Below the pieces are notes generated by a model. That model ran no database searches, was not told where the DNA came from, and saw nothing but the letters and a program-made list of their open reading frames with translations. Shown here piece by piece: positions 7,882 through 17,212 of a DNA stretch of 64,000 nt (positions are counted from its first letter, which is position 1; every line of letters starts with the position of its first letter). Origin of the DNA: F23-D06 sp963620035 (GTDB taxonomy: Bacteria; Bacteroidota; Bacteroidia; Bacteroidales; WCHB1-69); assembly GCA_963620035.1 (NCBI GenBank), contig CAVEXN010000009.1, forward strand, positions 1 through 64,000. Direction: 5' to 3'. The position numbers were made by a program, and so were the translations under genes.

Positions 7882-8523
7882 ATGAAAGACTTTTACACCC
7901 TTAAACAAGACACCCGAAACGAACTGCGCGGTTTTTGGACACAGCCGGTTCTTGCCACATTAGTATTGATGATCATCTCTGGAGCCTGCTCGGCACTTGG
8001 CAGCATCGGAATCGGATTCGTTCTGACGCTGCTGGTCTTCATTCCGCTGGACCTCGGCTACACCATTGCGATGTACGACTTCATACACGGCTCCAAGCTT
8101 GACACGATTGACCGCATGTTCAGCTGCTTCAAACAATATAGCCGCACGCTGGCCGTGTCGCTGCTGAAAAACGTCTATATCTTCCTGTGGTCGCTGCTGC
8201 TGATAATTCCCGGCATCGTGAAATCTTACTCTTACGCGATGACCTATTACATAGCCAAGGAGAATCCTGAAATGCGCCCCGAAGAGTGCATCAACGCCAG
8301 CATGAGGATGATGCATGGCTATAAAGGCAGGCTTTTCCTGCTCGACTTGAGCTTTATTGGATGGTTGATCTTGAGCGTGCTCACTTTCGGCATTCTGTTT
8401 TTATGGGTACTGCCGTGGATGGAAGCCACACACGTCAACTTCTATGAGGAACTGAAAGCCAAGAATGCACCTGATCACACTACCGGGACAGGTTGGTACA
8501 CGACAAATACGAATGAGAACTAA
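7882..8523 (+). CDS. DUF975 family integral membrane protein
   Basis: The 213-residue protein has about five hydrophobic membrane segments (near 20-50, 55-70, 95-115 and 145-180) and the DUF975-like pattern of a cytoplasmic N-terminus rich in charged residues. The function of this family is unknown. The ATG at 7882 follows its own promoter; the longer in-frame GTG start lies inside ispH. purH begins 24 bp after the stop and may be cotranscribed. Confidence 0.75.
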   Translation: MKDFYTLKQDTRNELRGFWTQPVLATLVLMIISGACSALGSIGIGFVLTLLVFIPLDLGYTIAMYDFIHGSKLDTIDRMFSCFKQYSRTLAVSLLKNVYIFLWSLLLIIPGIVKSYSYAMTYYIAKENPEMRPEECINASMRMMHGYKGRLFLLDLSFIGWLILSVLTFGILFLWVLPWMEATHVNFYEELKAKNAPDHTTGTGWYTTNTNEN

Positions 8524-8547
8524 TAGATACCTATAAAATACTGGAAA

Positions 8548-10086
8548 ATGAAGAGAGCAATTGTCAGTGTCAGCGACAAGACGGGACTTGTGCCTTTTGT
8601 GGCAGGACTTGTTGAACAAGGATATGAAATAGTCTCTACCGGCGGGACAAAAAAAATGCTGGAAGATGCCGGTCTTAAGCCCATCGGCATAAGCGAGGTT
8701 ACGGGTTTCCCCGAAATCATGGACGGTCGCGTGAAGACGCTGCATCCTAAGGTACACGGCGGTCTGCTCGCAGTACGCGACAATGCGGTACATCGCAATG
8801 AGATGGAAGAAAACGGCATCGCTCCTATCGATATGGTAGTCGTCAACCTGTACCCTTTCAAGAAGACCGTCGAAAAACCTGGCGTCTCTTTTGAAGAGGC
8901 CATAGAGAATATAGACATCGGCGGTCCTTCGATGCTGCGCAGTGCAGCCAAAAACCACCGCTTCGTCACTGCGGTGACGGACAGCGCCGACTATGATGCG
9001 GTGCTGGAGGAAATAAGAACTCACGGCGACACCACATACGAAACCCGCCGCCGGCTTGCCGCCAAAGTGTTCCGCCATACTGCCGCCTATGATACCTACA
9101 TATCGACATATCTTACCGAAAAGGCCGGCGAAAAAGATCCCGAAAGCCTGACCATGACGTTTACCCGCAAGCAGAGCCTCCGTTATGGCGAGAACCCGCA
9201 CCAGCAGGCTACTTTTTATGCCGGGGAAAAACAGGGTTATTCCATCGCTTGGGCAAATCAACTGCATGGAAAAGAGTTGTCATACAACAATATCCAGGAT
9301 GCAGATGCCACTTTGCAGTTGTTGCGCGAATTCAGGGAACCTACGGTAGTGGCCGTCAAACACAAGAACCCTTGCGGTGTAGGTGTCGGCGAGAATGTGA
9401 TGCAGGCCTGGCAGCGCGCCTACGAAGCAGACCCCGTTTCGATATTCGGCGGCATCGTGGCTTCAAACAGAGCAATCGACAAGGCTACGGCAGAGGCCAT
9501 GAAGCCCGTGTTCCTCGAGATTATCCTCGCCCCGAGTTTCACGCAAGAAGCCTTTGACTGCCTCTCGACAAAGAAGAACATCCGGCTGATGACCTTTGAC
9601 GCCGCCCCCTCTTCCTGCATAGATGACACGACGTTTGTGAGTGTGCGCGGCGGCGTGCTGCGGCAGACTGTCGACAACAAGTCGCCCGAAGATTATACGC
9701 TCAATGTGGTGACGGAGAAACAACCTACGGATAAAGAGATGAAAGACCTGTTCCTTGCGATGAAGATCTGCAAGCATGTGCGTTCCAATGCCATTACGGT
9801 GGCGGCAGACGGCAAGATTGCCGGTATTGGCGCCGGACAGATGAACCGCGTGGGCGCAGCACATATCGCACTCGAAGAGGCAAAAGGCAAAGGTCTCTCT
9901 TCTGGGCTCTGCCTCGCCTCGGATGCTTTCTTCCCCTTTGACGATGTGGTGAAGATGGCGGCCGAATACGGCGTTACAGCAATCATCCAGCCCGGCGGAT
10001 CCGTGAGGGACGCAGACTCCATCAAAGCCTGCAACGATCTGGGCATCGCAATGGTCTTCACCGGCGTGCGCCACTTCAGACACTAA
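8548..10086 (+). CDS. purH: Bifunctional AICAR formyltransferase/IMP cyclohydrolase
   Basis: PurH performs the last two steps of IMP synthesis in the cytoplasm. The 512-residue protein shows the N-terminal MGS-like cyclohydrolase domain (AIVSVSDKTGL, VSTGGTKKML, HPKVHGGLL) and the C-terminal transformylase domain (SLRYGENPHQ near 210, KHKNPCGVG near 272, GGSVRD near 485). Length and motif order are normal. ung follows after 25 bp; no other purine genes are adjacent. Confidence 0.95.
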   Translation: MKRAIVSVSDKTGLVPFVAGLVEQGYEIVSTGGTKKMLEDAGLKPIGISEVTGFPEIMDGRVKTLHPKVHGGLLAVRDNAVHRNEMEENGIAPIDMVVVNLYPFKKTVEKPGVSFEEAIENIDIGGPSMLRSAAKNHRFVTAVTDSADYDAVLEEIRTHGDTTYETRRRLAAKVFRHTAAYDTYISTYLTEKAGEKDPESLTMTFTRKQSLRYGENPHQQATFYAGEKQGYSIAWANQLHGKELSYNNIQDADATLQLLREFREPTVVAVKHKNPCGVGVGENVMQAWQRAYEADPVSIFGGIVASNRAIDKATAEAMKPVFLEIILAPSFTQEAFDCLSTKKNIRLMTFDAAPSSCIDDTTFVSVRGGVLRQTVDNKSPEDYTLNVVTEKQPTDKEMKDLFLAMKICKHVRSNAITVAADGKIAGIGAGQMNRVGAAHIALEEAKGKGLSSGLCLASDAFFPFDDVVKMAAEYGVTAIIQPGGSVRDADSIKACNDLGIAMVFTGVRHFRH

Positions 10087-10111
10087 AACCGCTTCACTAC
10101 GGCATCCGGCT

Positions 10112-10786
10112 ATGGCAGTCAACCCTCAAATTGAAGATTCTTGGAAAATGGTGCTCCGGGACCAGTTTCAGGCACCATACTTTTCAGAACTGAAAGCTTT
10201 CCTGACGGAAGAGAAGAAGCATTACCGCATTTTCCCGGCAGGAAACTGCATCTTCAACGCTTTCGATTCTACCCCTTTCGACGAGGTTAAGGTTGTCATC
10301 ATCGGACAAGACCCCTATCATGAATTGGGGCAGGCGCACGGACTCTGCTTCTCGGTTCAGGACGGCGTGCCTTTCCCCAAGTCACTGCTCAACATCTTCA
10401 AGGAACTCGCAGACGACACCGGCTTTTCCATGCCCCGCAGCGGCAACCTGCAGAAATGGGCGAAGCAAGGTGTACTGCTGCTCAACGCGACCCTCACTGT
10501 TCGAGAGCATGCGGCCGGCTCTCATCAAGGGCACGGTTGGGAAACGTTCACGGACTGTGCCATACAGCGGCTGTCGCAGCAGAAAACCGGTCTGGTGTTC
10601 CTGCTTTGGGGCAACTATGCCATCAACAAGCGCACACTCATTGATGCGGGAAGGCATTATGTGCTCACAGCCGCGCACCCATCGCCGCTTTCTGCCTACA
10701 GGGGGTTCTTCGGTTGCCGACATTTCTCTAAAACCAACGAACTGCTGAAAAGCATGGGTAAAGCCCCTATCGACTGGCAATTGTGA
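10112..10786 (+). CDS. ung: Uracil-DNA glycosylase
   Basis: Ung removes uracil from DNA. The 224-residue protein has all family 1 motifs: the water-activating GQDPYH (catalytic Asp67), the uracil pocket LLLNATLTVRE, and the DNA-intercalating loop HPSPLSAYRGFFG near 189-200. The gene lies between purH and the penicillin-binding protein gene with short gaps. A 6-bp hairpin with a 3-base loop (10791-10805) follows the stop, but without a T tract. Confidence 0.95.
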   Translation: MAVNPQIEDSWKMVLRDQFQAPYFSELKAFLTEEKKHYRIFPAGNCIFNAFDSTPFDEVKVVIIGQDPYHELGQAHGLCFSVQDGVPFPKSLLNIFKELADDTGFSMPRSGNLQKWAKQGVLLLNATLTVREHAAGSHQGHGWETFTDCAIQRLSQQKTGLVFLLWGNYAINKRTLIDAGRHYVLTAAHPSPLSAYRGFFGCRHFSKTNELLKSMGKAPIDWQL

Positions 10787-10856
10787 ACCCGCACTTGAAA
10801 AGTGCAGCAGTTCTTCATCTTTTGACAGTAACAGAAAAAAGAAGAAAACTTAAAAA

Positions 10857-13166
10857 ATGTACAACGGTTCTAAAACGAATAAGAAAAAGGTAAGAAACGG
10901 CAACCATAAAGGCGGCGGCGAAAGGTCGCGCTATATCAAGCCGTTCTGGATCGCATATGCCTCGCTGGTCGGTTTGACGGTAATCGTGTTCCTGTTCATC
11001 TCGCTGGGTTGGATGGGGTATATGCCGTCGTTCTCTGAATTGGAGAACCCCTCGTCGAACCTCGCTTCGGAGGTCATCGCCGAGGATGGCGAACTGTTAG
11101 GCACCTATTACCGCGAAAACCGTTCCAACTGCAAGTACGAAGACCTGTCGCAACCGCTCAAGGACGCTTTGATTGCCACGGAGGACTCCCGCTTCTATAG
11201 ACATTCCGGAGTGGATGTGAAAGCCCTGTTCCGTGTGGCAAGCGGCGTGCTTACCTTTAACCGTAAGGGCGGCGGAAGCACGATTACGCAGCAACTGGCC
11301 AAGAACCTCTTCCCCCGCACTTCCGGCGACAGCAAGATTAAACTGGTGTTCACCAAACTCAAAGAGTGGGTGGTGGCTGCAAAATTGGAAAGAGAGTATT
11401 CCAAAGATGAGATCATCGCTATGTATTTCAATACAGTTGACTTTGGAAATCAGGCAGTTGGCATCAAGTCGGCAGCACGCACCTATTTCGACAAACGCCC
11501 CGACGAGATCAATGACGAAGAGGCGGCCTTGCTGGTGGGTATGCTGAAAGCTCCCTCAAAGTACAGCCCCCGCCGTCACTACCAAGCAGCGATGAACCGA
11601 AGGAACACGGTGCTCGGCCAGATGAAGAAATACGGTTACCTCTCCCACGAGGATTTCGATTCATTGAGGATGCTGCCTATCGACATGTCGAATTTCCGCT
11701 CTCAAGTGCATTATGCCGGCAAAGCAACCTATTTCAGGGAGTACCTGCGACTTGTGCTGAAAGACTGGTGCGACAAGAACCCTAAGAAAGACGGCTCGCA
11801 TTATGACCTCTACTGCGACGGTCTGAAGATTTACACGACCATAGATTCCCGTATGCAGAAACATGCCGAAGATGCCGTGAAAGAACATGTCTGCAACTAT
11901 CTGCAGCCTCTCTTTTTTGCGCAGAATAAAAAGGCCAAGAACGCTCCGTTTGTCAATCTGTCTGAAGAGCAGACGAATACGATACTATGGAATGCCGTAA
12001 AGCGTTCGGAAAGATATGAGGTGATGAAAGATGCCGGCATGAGCGATGAGCAGGTTAAAGCGGCTTTCAGCAAGCCCGTGAAGATGAAAGTCTATTCCTA
12101 TTCGGGCATGAGAGATACGGTGATGTCGCCATACGACTCTATACGCTATTACAAGTCGTTTCTGCAGTGCGGCCTGATGTGTATGGAGGTGAACACCGGT
12201 CATGTGAAAGCATACGTAGGCGGCACCGACTACGAACATTTCCAGTTCGACCATGTCAAACTCTCCAGACGGCAAGTCGGCTCCACTTTCAAGCCATACG
12301 TCTATACGGTGGCTATGCAGAGCGGCGAGTTTGACCCTTGCACCATGGTGCCCAATGTGCCAGTCACCATTGAAGTGCCGGGCGGCACGTGGACGCCCCG
12401 TAACTCCGGCGACTACAAGGAGGGGCAGATGTTGCCCTTGCGCGAAGCACTGGCGCACTCCCTCAACCAGGTGTCGGCATACCTGATGAAACGCTATGGT
12501 CCAGAAGCCGTCATCAATCTTGTACGCAATATGGGTATGACTTCCGACATCCCCTCTGTGCCGGCAATATGCCTCGGTGCCTGCGAACTCACCCTCTATG
12601 AGCAAGTGGGCGCCATCAACTGCTTTCCGAACCACGGCGTCTATGTGGAACCTATTTTCATAACCAAAATCTGCGACAGGGATGGGAATGTCATCTATAC
12701 AAAAGTGCCCAAAACAAACGAGGCCATAAACCAGATTACGGCGTTCAAGACCGTACGGCTGATGCAGGGCGTTGTCGATTACGGCACCAGCGGGAGACTC
12801 AGAAGCCAGTACAAACTAGATTTTCCTGTAGGCGGCAAGACCGGCACCACCGACAACCAGTCAGACGGCTGGTTTGTGGGCTATACTCCGCTGCTGACCT
12901 GCGGCGTTTGGGTGGGTTGCGAGGACCGCGCCGCACATTTCAGAAGTATGGCCTACGGACAGGGAGCACGAACCGCAATGCCTGTGTTCGGTCTGTTTAT
13001 GAGGAAAGTATATGACGATGAAGCCTTGCCCTATTACTATGTGGTCAGAGGCGACAACAAATATTCAAACAAGGGTTACGATTTCCTTATCCCCGAGGCT
13101 TATACCGGAGACCCTTCCGGTTGCAATGAGGTGAAAAAGAAAGAAACAGAACTGAATTTCGATTAG
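10857..13166 (+). CDS. Class A penicillin-binding protein 1A (transglycosylase/transpeptidase)
   Basis: The 769-residue bifunctional peptidoglycan synthase has a lysine-rich cytoplasmic tail, one membrane anchor (about 29-52) and a GT51 glycosyltransferase domain with ATEDSRFYRH (catalytic Glu109) and GGSTITQQLAKN (138-150). The transpeptidase domain has the SxxK motif STFK near 475, SLN near 533 and KTGTTD near 660. It is a full-length enzyme. Its stop overlaps the stop of the convergent beta-helix gene by 4 bp, leaving no room for a separate terminator. Confidence 0.93.
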   Translation: MYNGSKTNKKKVRNGNHKGGGERSRYIKPFWIAYASLVGLTVIVFLFISLGWMGYMPSFSELENPSSNLASEVIAEDGELLGTYYRENRSNCKYEDLSQPLKDALIATEDSRFYRHSGVDVKALFRVASGVLTFNRKGGGSTITQQLAKNLFPRTSGDSKIKLVFTKLKEWVVAAKLEREYSKDEIIAMYFNTVDFGNQAVGIKSAARTYFDKRPDEINDEEAALLVGMLKAPSKYSPRRHYQAAMNRRNTVLGQMKKYGYLSHEDFDSLRMLPIDMSNFRSQVHYAGKATYFREYLRLVLKDWCDKNPKKDGSHYDLYCDGLKIYTTIDSRMQKHAEDAVKEHVCNYLQPLFFAQNKKAKNAPFVNLSEEQTNTILWNAVKRSERYEVMKDAGMSDEQVKAAFSKPVKMKVYSYSGMRDTVMSPYDSIRYYKSFLQCGLMCMEVNTGHVKAYVGGTDYEHFQFDHVKLSRRQVGSTFKPYVYTVAMQSGEFDPCTMVPNVPVTIEVPGGTWTPRNSGDYKEGQMLPLREALAHSLNQVSAYLMKRYGPEAVINLVRNMGMTSDIPSVPAICLGACELTLYEQVGAINCFPNHGVYVEPIFITKICDRDGNVIYTKVPKTNEAINQITAFKTVRLMQGVVDYGTSGRLRSQYKLDFPVGGKTGTTDNQSDGWFVGYTPLLTCGVWVGCEDRAAHFRSMAYGQGARTAMPVFGLFMRKVYDDEALPYYYVVRGDNKYSNKGYDFLIPEAYTGDPSGCNEVKKKETELNFD

Positions 13167-14926
13167 TTTCGCATTTTCACGGCGCGCAGCGTGGCCTGTC
13201 TATTCCCCTGGCTTATCTTGACGATATACAGACCTGCCGGCCAGCCCGATGCCGGGATGGTCAAGGTTTCATAATCTCCTTCAACGGAATACATATGTTG
13301 CCCGATGGCATTGTAAACCTCGGCTTTGGTGATGTTGCCCGACTGCCCGCGGACGGTGAAAGCATTGCCCTGTATAGGGTTAGGATAGAGGAGGACGCTT
13401 GCGCCGGTGTGATCAGTCATGGAAGACGTGCTTTCACTTTCTATTCTGACAGTCCACTCGAGGGTGTCGTGATGCGGTGTCGAAACGCTGTACCGTAGTG
13501 TCCTAACGTTCTGTTCAGGTGTAGAGTTGTTCACGTCTTCTAACAGCGTGTCGGTTGCGCCGAACGGCAGATGCAAGACTACTGTAAGGTCGCTCAAAGG
13601 AGTTGAGAGCTGCGGAACGGTTATCGTAAAGGTGGACGAGTCTGCCGTTGAGGGAATCCCGTCGTAGTGCGTCCCCTCGTCGGCTTCATCAAAGGCGTAG
13701 CACGACAGCACCATAGGGTCGATGGTCATGATCGGTTGGTAGAACACCTGTCCGAGGGTTGCGTAGTCGGTTTTATGGAAAATGACTGCTTCGGCCGCGG
13801 TGTCGCTGTTCGTTCCCCAATAGTTGGAGACGGCGTAGCAGTCGAGGCTGCTGTTGTTGTATAGGGCATAGGTAATGCCGCTGTTCCCATTGTCATAGAT
13901 GACATTCTCGCCGGGGTCTTCCGCAGTGCCCATATCTATGACGGGTGCGCCGATGACGGTGATGCCCCAAAGGTTGCCGTAAATGAGATTGTGCCGGATG
14001 CGTGCCGTGCAGGTGTTGCTGTACCCCGTAATGCTGATGCCGCTGCCGCCGTTGTTGGGACTTGGCTCAAGATCGTTCTTGGCAAGGGTGTTGCCTTCAA
14101 TCTCCGAATGGATGTCGTATCCGATTTGGGTGTAGCCGTAGCGGTTGTGCAAGATGATGTTGTCGCGCACGGTCATTTTGGTAGTTCCAGTAGTGGTGAG
14201 CAGGTTGGAAATGCCGATGCCGCCCGACTGGAAACTGGCGACACCCTCAATGTGGTTTCTGGCAATGACAATTGTGTCGGCAGCGCCGGGTCCTAGGTTG
14301 ATCTGGGCACGGTTGCTGTTGTTCAGCACATTGTTGTAGAAACGGCTGTCCAGGATTTTCGGAGACCCCATCAGGTTTACCGCAGAACCGATGGCCGAAG
14401 ATTCGTTGTGGTGGAAATAGCAGTTCTGGATGGTGGGGTTGCAAGACAGGTACTTGACGGCAATGTCCGTGAAGTTGCTGAACTCGCAATTGTCGAAGGT
14501 CAGGTCGCTGTTTGACAAGGTTATGCTTTTGCAGTGGTCAAACCATAGTCCGGACAGTTCGGCGGTCTGCGTGCTGTCAAACCGGATTGTCACGTAGTCT
14601 TGCAGCGAGTCGGAGCGAGTGCCGGAAATCTGCAACTGGCTGTCGCGGGTGGCACAAACAATGACACCTTTGACGATTACGGTAGTGTTGCCGTCAAAGG
14701 TGATGCTGTTGACACTTGAATCCAACACTAATGTGTCGTTGCTGGAGAGGGTCAGGCTTTGGTGTACAGCGTAGCTCCCTGTCTGTGTTGAGGTCACAAA
14801 TCCTGACGGGTCAGAGAGCATACCTGCGAAAGTGTAACTTTCGCCCGATCCGGGGGTTACGACTTGAGCATGACAGATGATCATGCTCAAAAAAATGAAA
14901 AAAGAAGCAAGTAATGTTTTTTTCAT
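13163..14926 (-). CDS. T9SS-secreted right-handed beta-helix protein
   Basis: The 587-residue secreted protein has a signal peptide (1-20, ending CHAQ), a long parallel beta-helix-like region (about 95-400) with repeated short turns such as ITLSNSDLTFDNCEF and IQNCYFHHNESS, a predicted all-beta segment (410-500), and a C-terminal T9SS sorting domain (about 515-587) with LLYPNPI and GLYIVKIS signatures. Export through T9SS and surface attachment follow from the CTD. Beta-helix proteins are often pectate lyase-like or adhesins; no catalytic residues were recognised. A strong inverted repeat lies between this gene and nhaD upstream. Confidence 0.8.
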   Translation of the reverse strand: MKKTLLASFFIFLSMIICHAQVVTPGSGESYTFAGMLSDPSGFVTSTQTGSYAVHQSLTLSSNDTLVLDSSVNSITFDGNTTVIVKGVIVCATRDSQLQISGTRSDSLQDYVTIRFDSTQTAELSGLWFDHCKSITLSNSDLTFDNCEFSNFTDIAVKYLSCNPTIQNCYFHHNESSAIGSAVNLMGSPKILDSRFYNNVLNNSNRAQINLGPGAADTIVIARNHIEGVASFQSGGIGISNLLTTTGTTKMTVRDNIILHNRYGYTQIGYDIHSEIEGNTLAKNDLEPSPNNGGSGISITGYSNTCTARIRHNLIYGNLWGITVIGAPVIDMGTAEDPGENVIYDNGNSGITYALYNNSSLDCYAVSNYWGTNSDTAAEAVIFHKTDYATLGQVFYQPIMTIDPMVLSCYAFDEADEGTHYDGIPSTADSSTFTITVPQLSTPLSDLTVVLHLPFGATDTLLEDVNNSTPEQNVRTLRYSVSTPHHDTLEWTVRIESESTSSMTDHTGASVLLYPNPIQGNAFTVRGQSGNITKAEVYNAIGQHMYSVEGDYETLTIPASGWPAGLYIVKISQGNRQATLRAVKMRN

Positions 14927-14932
14927 TGCTTT

Positions 14933-15021
14933 TGATTATAGGGTGGGGGGTGGATATAATCCCACCGTCAATGGAGCGCTTAAAATCTCCCTTGACGGTG
15001 GGTGTTTGTTGTGATTATAGG
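14933..15021. repeat. Long inverted repeat flanked by 10-bp direct repeats
   Basis: CCCACCGTCAA (14961-14971) pairs perfectly with TTGACGGTGGG (14992-15002). Inside it GGAG and CTCC extend the stem after one mismatch, leaving a 10-base loop. The whole is flanked by identical TGATTATAGG copies at 14933-14942 and 15012-15021; the right copy overlaps the nhaD stop codon. It could be the nhaD terminator, a leader structure of the beta-helix gene, or a small inserted element with target duplication. There is no good T tract on the minus strand. Confidence 0.6.
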
Positions 15022-16364
15022 AAGAACAGGTAGTCGCAAAGCACATAGATGCCGGCGCCGGCGAGGTAGCCGGCTATTGCCAGAGGCGTGATGCGCTTGA
15101 GATACCATATAAAGTCAATTTTCTCCATACCCATGACGGCCACGCCGGCGGCTGAACCGATGATGAGGATGCTGCCGCCCGTTCCGGCGCAGTAGGAGAG
15201 GAATACCCAGAATGTGTCGTCCACCGGGAAGTTATACATGCCCATAGCACCGGCCACCAGCGGAACGTTGTCCACGATGGAGGAGAGAAATCCTATGACG
15301 ATGTCGATGAGATGATAGTTGCCGTTGAATGCGGTATCCATACTGCCGGCAAGAATGGAGAGGTGTCCGGCACTTTGAAGACCGGCCACGGCAAGCAATA
15401 TGCCGAGGAAGAAAAGAATGCTTGACAAGTCGATTTTAGCGAGGATGTCAGTGATGCGCAGATGGTATTTATGTTCTGTGTCTTTGCGGTAGATGATTTC
15501 CGTAGTGATCCAAAGCACGGAAAGACCCAGCATAATGCCCATATATGGTTTCAGATGGGTGAGCATCTTGAAGACGGGAACGAAAATGAGTGCGCCGATG
15601 CCCATCCAGAAGATGAGGTTACGCTGCCACAACGGGATTTCTGTTTTGTCGTCCCTGTTTTCCAAAACCTGTCTTGGCGGGATTTCGCCTTTCTCGTAGA
15701 AAGAGACGATAATGAGCGGGATGACCATGGAAACCACGCTCGGGAGGAAGCAGCGTGTGATGACTGCGCCCGTAGAGATTTTGCCGGCAATCCAGAGCAT
15801 GATGGTGGTCACGTCGCCGATAGGTGACCATGCGCCGCCTGCGTTGGCCGCCAGAATGATCATGCCGCCGAAAAACCAGCGGTCTTTCTGGTCGGTGATC
15901 AGCTTGCGCAGCAAGGCAATCATTACAATGGCGGTGGTGAGGTTGTCAAGCAGTGCAGACAGGAAGAATGTGAGGAAAGAGAGCGACCAGAGCAGTTTCA
16001 CCTTGCTTTTGGTTTTGATGTGGTCGGTGATGATGTTGAAGCCGCCGTGAGAGTCTATCAGTTCCACTACGGTCATGGCCCCCATCAGGTAGAAGAGGAT
16101 CTCGGCGATGTCGCCAAGGTGTTCGATGAGTTCGCTTTTAGTGATGAAATCCACAAAAGTGCCCCCCTCGTGCGTGGCCAGATAGTTCCGGTAACCTTGC
16201 CCGAAGCCGGAGACGGTGAAGATGTCGGGGCCTGCAAGAATGTAGCAGAGCCATATCAGGACTCCTAACATCAGGGCGAAAGCGGATTTGTTCACTTTCA
16301 GCGGATGTTCGAGGGCAATGCACGCATAGCCGACGACAAACAGGATAATCATTAAGTAAAACAT
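15015..16364 (-). CDS. nhaD: NhaD-type sodium/proton antiporter
   Basis: The 449-residue polytopic inner-membrane protein has about 12 hydrophobic segments and NhaD-family features such as LLDNLTTAIVMIALLRK, ANAGGAWSPIGDVTTIMLW and SIVDNVPLVAGAMGM. The paired Asp-Asn motifs (LLDNLT and VDNVPL) are the transport signature of the ArsB/NhaD superfamily. It exports sodium in exchange for protons. The gene lies 38 bp downstream of a beta-barrel gene on the same strand and is probably cotranscribed with it from the promoter at 17135. Confidence 0.92.
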   Translation of the reverse strand: MFYLMIILFVVGYACIALEHPLKVNKSAFALMLGVLIWLCYILAGPDIFTVSGFGQGYRNYLATHEGGTFVDFITKSELIEHLGDIAEILFYLMGAMTVVELIDSHGGFNIITDHIKTKSKVKLLWSLSFLTFFLSALLDNLTTAIVMIALLRKLITDQKDRWFFGGMIILAANAGGAWSPIGDVTTIMLWIAGKISTGAVITRCFLPSVVSMVIPLIIVSFYEKGEIPPRQVLENRDDKTEIPLWQRNLIFWMGIGALIFVPVFKMLTHLKPYMGIMLGLSVLWITTEIIYRKDTEHKYHLRITDILAKIDLSSILFFLGILLAVAGLQSAGHLSILAGSMDTAFNGNYHLIDIVIGFLSSIVDNVPLVAGAMGMYNFPVDDTFWVFLSYCAGTGGSILIIGSAAGVAVMGMEKIDFIWYLKRITPLAIAGYLAGAGIYVLCDYLFFL

Positions 16365-16402
16365 AACAATAGGCGTGATTTTTAGTTAGAAAAAAATATC
16401 GG

Positions 16403-17116
16403 TTAGAAGATGCTCAACGAGACTCCTACAGACATCGGACAGATCTTGGGACCTTTCCCGGTACTGAAGACCGGTGTGAGTTGGAAACCGTAATAGACAT
16501 CTACGAATTTCCATCCGATCCTGGTGTAAACGTCCACGTTGTATTTCATTTTGTTTTCCATCCTCAGGTTCTTGTACATAACGGTGTCGGCAGCGGTTGA
16601 CGGGTCTTGCCCTTTGTATTTTTGCGAGACGTTGCAGATAAGTCCTGCACGTGCACCTATCGTGAATTTGAATCCGCTATCGTGCCGATAGCGGAACTCC
16701 AACGGGATGTTCACGTTCAGATAGTTCATCTTTACGGTATTGAACTTCACCTGGCTCGGCAGCACGAGGTATCGCATGATTTCTTTGTCTTCGTCATACT
16801 GCAGCAGGGCGTTGCTGTATTGAGTGTAGTAGGAGATTCCGACACCGAGACCGAATGCGACGGGTTTCTTGTTGGTGTTGAAGTCCCAAATGGCGGACAC
16901 GTTGAATCCGGGGTCGAATTTGGCGTGGTTCACCTCACTGGGCATACCCATCCAGAATGTATGGTAGATGTCCATGATCAAGCGGTCGCGGAAGATGACA
17001 GGCTTGGGCTCGTTTTTGTCTTGCAGCGTAGAATCGGGGCTGCTTTCTGTCTGACTAAAGGTTATCTGTATGAGTGATAGGCACAAGATAGCCAAAGGAA
17101 TGATTCTTCTTGTCAT
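16403..17116 (-). CDS. Outer-membrane beta-barrel protein, PorT-like
   Basis: The 237-residue protein has a signal peptide (1-21, cleavage near TFSQ) and then amphipathic strands ending in an aromatic residue (SVGVSLSIF), the usual outer-membrane barrel C-terminus. Segments such as FNVSAIWDFN, GLGVGISYYTQ and KFTIGARAGLICN fit an 8- to 10-stranded barrel of the porin/OMP_b-brl type. No specific function can be assigned. It heads the transcript that continues into nhaD. Confidence 0.75.
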   Translation of the reverse strand: MTRRIIPLAILCLSLIQITFSQTESSPDSTLQDKNEPKPVIFRDRLIMDIYHTFWMGMPSEVNHAKFDPGFNVSAIWDFNTNKKPVAFGLGVGISYYTQYSNALLQYDEDKEIMRYLVLPSQVKFNTVKMNYLNVNIPLEFRYRHDSGFKFTIGARAGLICNVSQKYKGQDPSTAADTVMYKNLRMENKMKYNVDVYTRIGWKFVDVYYGFQLTPVFSTGKGPKICPMSVGVSLSIF

Positions 17117-17134
17117 AAAAACATTTTAAGGCGG

Positions 17135-17142
17135 CAAAGATA
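17135..17142 (-). promoter_or_regulatory. -7 promoter box for the barrel protein-nhaD operon
   Basis: On the minus strand TATCTTTG fits TAnnTTTG, 18 bp upstream of the barrel gene start and just downstream of the ppdK terminator. Confidence 0.6.
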
Positions 17143-17143
17143 A

Positions 17144-17186
17144 CAAAAAAAACAAAGGGGGCGAATTATGATTTCGTCCCCTTTGT
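17144..17186 (-). terminator. Rho-independent terminator of ppdK
   Basis: The arms 17152-17165 and 17173-17186 form a 14-bp stem (ACAAAGGGG against CCCCTTTGT plus GCGAA against TTCGT, with one G-T pair). On the minus strand it is followed by a run of eight T. Confidence 0.9.
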
Positions 17187-17212
17187 ATCATTGTCGGAAT
17201 GAGTTCCCGGTG

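Noticed and set aside
10791..10805. Terminator after ung
   Set aside because: The hairpin has only six pairs and no T tract, so it is not supported as a terminator.
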